Positions 58,955 to 64,000 of a DNA stretch of 64,000 nt are shown piece after piece. The position numbers and the translations under genes are program-made. The stretch is from Cenococcum geophilum 1.58 (Eukaryota; Ascomycota; Dothideomycetes; Gloniales; Gloniaceae): positions 714,834-778,833 of the forward strand of contig KV748254.1 in the NCBI GenBank assembly GCA_001692895.1, read 5' to 3'. Under the pieces are notes generated by a model. The model saw only the letters and a program-made list of their open reading frames with translations, was not told where the DNA came from and did no database searches. Numbering within the stretch: the stretch's first letter is position 1; each line of letters starts with the position of its first letter.

Positions 58955-61075
58955 ATCCCCTTTATAGCCACCTTATTTTTTACCCTTCCTTACATCCTCC
59001 CTACCTTAGGAAACACTAGAACGGCAGCTAGTAAACAACCATCACTATTATTAAACAACCGTTGCCAAAACCTAACGACCGTTATTAGAACTAAACGACG
59101 ACCGTTACTAAAATTAGACGACAACCTTTTAAATAACCAGCTAGCGAATACCACGAACGATTTAATTAATTAAATTTAATATCGGCCCATTACCGAATCG
59201 AATTAAGGCCTTCTAGGGAGGTATCCTAGATAACTACTATTTAAATATACAGCTAGCGAACGGCTATAGAGAACGATCTGGATTAATTAGAGCCTTTAAT
59301 CGGGCCGACCCCACCCCTAAATTAAATTAGATACTAATATAAGCAAATAGGCAGGCAGACAGGCAGGTAGGTGGGGACTAGGCCTAGTTAGGAAATCAGT
59401 ATACAGCTGGCGAATTATTAGGAATATCGCCAATTAACGATTTAGAGCCTCTATAAGAGGCTTCTTAGTTAATTAATTAACGCCTAAGTAATTATAGAGC
59501 TCCTATAACAGACACAGGCGGTTAGCAGATTGGATTATTTAGATTATATATAATTAAAATAATTTTGTATTTTTTTAACTAGCTATAAATACTAGAGTGT
59601 TAATATACCCTATTTTTAAATCTAAAAATTTTATTATTGTCCTAATAGTCCGGGTAACCTCCTAATAGGATATTAACTATAAGTGTTTTTTAAAGCTCCT
59701 AATAGCCCTAATAAGAGCTATTAGGAGCTGTTAGTACTATTAGGAGGCATAAACATTTTGCTAATATAGCTAGTCTATAAGCGCTTCTTATATAAATATT
59801 AGGTCGATTATACTCTTTTAGGTCCCTCTTTTCTAGGTAGATTTAATAGTTAGGGTAGTTAAGGCAAGGCCTCGCGATTCTAGTTCGTTAAGTAAGTATA
59901 TTACCTATACTTCTACTATAGCCTACTATCCTCCCTATACTATATAGTGTGCATTAAAGGACTATTATCTCGCCTTCTACTATATTAATAGTATATTATA
60001 GTAGTCCCTACGTAGTTATCTAAGGTCTATTATCTTTTAGGTTATAAACATCAATTATACTAATTTAGCCCCTATCTATAGCTATTTATAATTTAGCTAT
60101 ATTAGGGCTGATAGTATAGTAGCTCTATACCTTTATATTAATTTATTAGCTAATTAGAAAGTATATACGGGTAGCTAGGTCCGGTTTATATAAAAAGTAG
60201 TATTTTTTTAGTTAGTATATTTTACGGGGTTGCTTATTATATACTAGTTCTTATAAGGCTATTATTTAGTACTCTTTTAGGTCTAGGCTATTAAATAAAG
60301 GGCGTATTAATCTATAGTTTAAGTATCTGTAGTTATATTATACTATTATAAGTCCTTTTATTATTCGTCTAGCGACTTATAGGCGTCTTCCCTTTATATC
60401 TAGGGCGTCTTATCTAAGGTTACTATAATTGGGATTCTCTACTAGAATAGGTCTTTGGCCGCATTTATACTGCCTTATAGCTGTCTTACACTCCGTTTTA
60501 CTACTAGCTGTATAGATATGCCCCTACTAGGGTAAGTACCCTAAATCTCTTCTTTTATGCAATTATCTACCCACTATCGCTTACCTTACTTATCTCCTTC
60601 TCCTTATATACGTTTCTCTATAGTATAGCTATAATCTAATATAGCTAGGCTTATTTTATCTTAGTGGCTTCTAGGTATACCTAGTAGGTTTTACACTCTA
60701 ACTTCTACTATACTCTATACTCTTTACCGCAATTTATATATCTAGTTCCCTTATCCTTAAGGCAGTCCTTAGTATTATAGGTATTAGTATACTCTCTATA
60801 CCTAACCTACCTCCTATATACGCTCTAGGTATATCCCTACTATTAGTATCTAAAGCATTATTAGACTTAGACTCCATAGTAGTATAGCTAGGCCTTATAC
60901 CAGAGGTTATTTATAACTGCTCCCTTTTAGGCCAGTACTGCCTATATCTCTTAGGTTAGTAGGTTAATTATTAAAGTACCGCGCGTTTTAACCCTTTAGA
61001 ACCTAGGTAATTCCCCTATATATATTATACGTTCTTTATTAAGCTATATAACTTTAATTATTATAATCCCTAGGG
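58955..61075 (+). repeat. Decayed repeat, possibly part of another LTR retrotransposon (G)
   Basis: No homology to the B/C/D/E family is seen here. The first 0.6 kb is LTR- or UTR-like, with an AGGC/AGGT microsatellite at about 59348-59372. The later part has a weak plus-strand gag/protease-like reading (for example LLLVSKALLDLDSIVV near 60.85 kb). It ends abruptly where E begins. The identity is uncertain; it could also be a non-LTR or unclassified repeat. Confidence 0.45.
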
Positions 61076-61501
61076 TGTTACGGACGCTTTAAGTACAATG
61101 TTACAACTACTTGGAGAGGAGTCGGAAGAAGCTAGTTAGTTAATACAAGCACGGTCCAGGATGGAACCCGTGGAACCATGTGACGAGGAATAGTAAGTAG
61201 AGTCACGTGATGTAATCTGTATAATCTGTATAATCTGTAAGATCTATCGTAGAGCGAATAAAGCAGATAGAGCAAACAGAGTAACAACTTTCTTAGGAGT
61301 ACGGTTGTGTATTTAAGGACCCTTAGTCCCTACCTAGATAGTTCCTTCCTTGTAGTAATTCTTAGAATACAATTAGAGTTAATCTGTTAGGTAACCACTC
61401 CACTAGTTATTATTACGTTAATTAACTTTTATACTTGCATTTTCTATATACCTAGCCTATTAATAAACCTATCGTAGTTCTTGCTATAAGGTTCCGTTAT
61501 A
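61076..61501 (+). repeat. Element E 5' LTR
   Basis: This is about 426 bp and aligns along its length with the C LTRs. It differs from them in the middle (a stretch near 61245-61290) and near the end (TTAATTAACTTTTATACTTG). Confidence 0.9.
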
Positions 61502-64000
61502 TAATTACTACCTAGTTACAGTATTAATATAAGAAGTTAAATAATATGCCACCAAAAGCAGCCACCACGACGCTATTAACGGCAGCAACTACTTTAAGGA
61601 TAGAAGGTAACACTAGTATAGCAGATACTAACTTATAGCAACCTATAACGGTCGGACAGCTATAGGAAATAGTTAACTAGTTAACGGCTAACAATATAGT
61701 ATTAGAAGAAAGACTTAACGGGATAGGAGCAGTAAAGATTAAGCTACTATTAATTAAGAGATTTACAGGAAAGAGGTTAAAGCTTAAAGGATTNCTTACG
61801 TAGATGCACTTTAAGGTCTTATAGGAGGGAGTAAAGTTACCTATACCCATGGATCGGATAGCCTATGCAGGACTATTCTTATTAGGGAAAGCACTTAAGT
61901 GGTTTAAACCCTACCTTACGGAGATATAGGCAAACGGAATAACAACCACTAACCAAGACGTGCGATTTATATTCTTAAGTTAGGAAGAATTCGCAGAATA
62001 ACTTACGCAGATATTTAAAGACCTAGAAGAAATAACTATAGCGGAAAAAAAACTCTAGAACCTTATACAACGAACTTTAGTAATTAAGTATACGATATAG
62101 TTCCAGACACTAGCAATATAAGTAGAGTAGAATAATAAGGCGCTTATAGCACAGTATAAATAGGGACTTAAGGCTAAAGTCTAAGACGCGATTATCCTAA
62201 TGGAAGATGCGGACACCCTAAGGGAACTAATAGATTAGGTAATTAAGATTAACAATTGGATCTACTAAAGGGAATAGGCCAAGAAAGGCTAGGACAGAGT
62301 TTCACAGTTATATAAGGCGCAGAATACGCAATAATAAAAGCCAAGTTAGAAACTATAGTATGGCGTAGAGCTAATAGACCTAAGTGGTACTAAAGAAGCC
62401 TATAAGAAATAGAGCAAACTATAGAAACCCAGAGGACAAGGATTAAGTAATTAAAGGTCTAAGGAGCAAAGGCTAAATTAGGGATCTTAATAGCAGAAGA
62501 TATTTAGGCGGACTTTATAACAAAAGAAATAGTTTAAAGAAGGAGCTTATATAAATTGCGGAAAACAGGGTTATTACATTAGAGACTATAGAAGTAGGTA
62601 GAGTTACCACGTAGTAAAAGGCATGAGACTAGCAGATAATATACACATATAGAGGGACAATAATATGCTGTAAGGAACAAAAGAATATTTAATTAAAAGT
62701 TTTGTATTTTGTTATAATAACGCATACCGAATTCATAAGGACGCTAAGTACGGCGCAAGCTATTAGCTATAGGAGCTAGTACCTATAGGATATAGAGGAA
62801 CTAATGAACTAGTTTGCAGATCGGATATTAAGGACGATAAATTTAACCTAGGTGAAATATTCCGTAATAATAAGGCAATAAGGGCCGCTTACTAGGAGTA
62901 AGTAGACCTTGGAGATGTTATACTAGAGGTAGAGGATGATTCCACTATAGAATAGGGAACATTAGTAGGGATCGAAACCCCACTAGATATAATGTTTATC
63001 GCTTTATAAGACATAAGAGAAGTAGGACAGTGAACTACTTCGGCACTTAATAAAGGCAAAAGGCCAAAGGCTTAAGATTCTTAAGACGAGATAAGAGATA
63101 ACTAAGATTCTTAAGACAAGATAAGGTAAGCTTAAGGACCTATAATAGACAGAAACCAATGGAGCAGAGCAGCAGCTTAGTTCAAAGATATACAAATAAG
63201 CTCGGGATAAGAATTCCCAACGGCATAAGATTCTTAAGACGAGATAAGTGAGATTTAGGACTCTTAAGACGAGACGAGGACACCAGTTAAGCCTAATTAG
63301 ACTAAGGCAGGGGCTAAACTTAAGTTAGAAGTAAGCTCGGGATTAAAGAACCTAAAGGGTTAAGGATTTGGAGTATAAATTAAGACACCTATAAGCAAGA
63401 GGCCAGGAGCTTCTTTATAGATTAGAGAATCTGTAGTATAAATAGTAATTAGACTAAGAGACGAATATATAGACCTAGAGGATTTACTAGTTAAATGAAG
63501 CGTTCGGACTAAAGATTAAAAAATTAATACTAGGATTAAGAAGCAAGACGACTTTAAGGATTAGAGCGTAAGGCGCAAACTAAAAGAAACCATAGAAGAA
63601 TTTAGGTAAAGAATTATCGCGTAGTAAGAACAGAAACTAGATAGGAGATCTAGCATATTGGGACGTATAAAGGACAGAGCACTAGTATAAAGAATTACTA
63701 ATAGGCCGAGAGCAGGCACATTAAGGGCTAAGTGGCTTACTAAACTAGAACAAGAAGAGAATCTAGGGATTCCTACTAGGTTTAAAGAACGATATACTAA
63801 AGGCTGTCACAATACAGTAATAAAGAGATATTTCCTTACGGATAGACCGTATATACTCTAGCAGCTATACCAAAAGTGGTATAGGCAAAGGCATAATAAT
63901 AAGTGGGAAGATTTCTATATATAGTTGGATAAAAAAGTTATTTAAGACCACCTAATTATAGAGAAGGCTATAACGCATATTAAAGGAGCCTTAATTATAA
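61076..64000 (+). mobile_element. Element E: Ty3/gypsy retrotransposon of the C family, runs off the window
   Basis: The 5' LTR is 61076-61501 (TGTTACGGACGCTTTAAGTA to CCGTTATA). Gag starts at 61546 (MPPKAATTTLLTAATTLRI) and is readable through many stops: LKWFKPYLTEI, IAEKKL, NNKALIAQYK and GLKAKV are typical retrotransposon-gag features. A CCHC-like knuckle lies near 62.55 kb, then the acidic repeat near 63.08 kb. E keeps more G and C than C, B or D, so it is the least RIP-mutated copy. Its left flank TAGGG (61071-61075) is the expected target duplication. One N lies at about 61795. Confidence 0.88.

Noticed and set aside
59340..59380. AGGC/AGGT tetranucleotide run as a telomere- or centromere-type repeat
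   Set aside because: Only a few imperfect units; a simple microsatellite within a decayed repeat.

Overview
The window is nuclear DNA from a filamentous ascomycete (Pezizomycotina; Leotiomycetes would fit, but that is only a guess). The evidence is short introns of about 45-240 nt with CTAAY-type branch points, fungus-restricted gene families, a HET domain, and a large AT-rich block of LTR retrotransposons carrying the C-to-T/G-to-A decay expected of repeat-induced point mutation (RIP). A few N positions show it is a draft assembly.

Left 30 kb, gene-bearing. In order: a concentrative nucleoside transporter (-, 621-2963); a GC-rich broken membrane-protein-like relic (-, 4283-4543); the GID/CTLH ubiquitin-ligase RING subunit Rmd5/Gid2 (-, 5833-7251); a divergently transcribed STB6-like protein (+, 7821-10558); a 1,589-residue protein joining a homeodomain-like segment, two C2H2 zinc-finger blocks, a protein kinase and a HET domain (+, 11489-16442); two fungus-restricted genes without assigned function (-, 16993-18151 and +, 19062-20249); the ERAD factor Hrd3/SEL1L (-, 21684-24497); a divergent major facilitator transporter (+, 25259-27373); a 274-bp TA-flanked palindromic MITE starting a few bases after that transporter's stop; and a conserved cysteine-rich ascomycete protein (-, 28301-29646). 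Most models were rebuilt by hand from splice sites and reading phase.

Right 34 kb, transposon island. No intact gene is visible from about 30.2 kb to the end. Two small solo LTRs with perfect 5-bp target duplications sit at the border. Beyond them is a nested Ty3/gypsy complex whose layers can be read from LTR pairs and target duplications. Element C (+, 35220-43255, CTAAG) lies in element B (-, 32661-48749, CTAGT). B lies in element F (-, 31840-54086, CTTAT). F lies in the 5' LTR of element D (+, resuming at 54087). D itself starts inside a reverse-oriented LTR of the B/D family (31577-31824). Further right are a decayed repeat (58955-61075) and element E (+, 61076 to the window end), the least mutated copy. 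Gag, a CCHC knuckle, reverse transcriptase and integrase can be recognised but are broken by many stops.

The housekeeping genes touch protein turnover (GID ligase, ERAD), Sin3-type regulation and transport. The candidate for something new is the homeodomain/zinc-finger/kinase/HET fusion, which puts a DNA-binding module, a signalling enzyme and a fungal self/non-self cell-death domain in one polypeptide.
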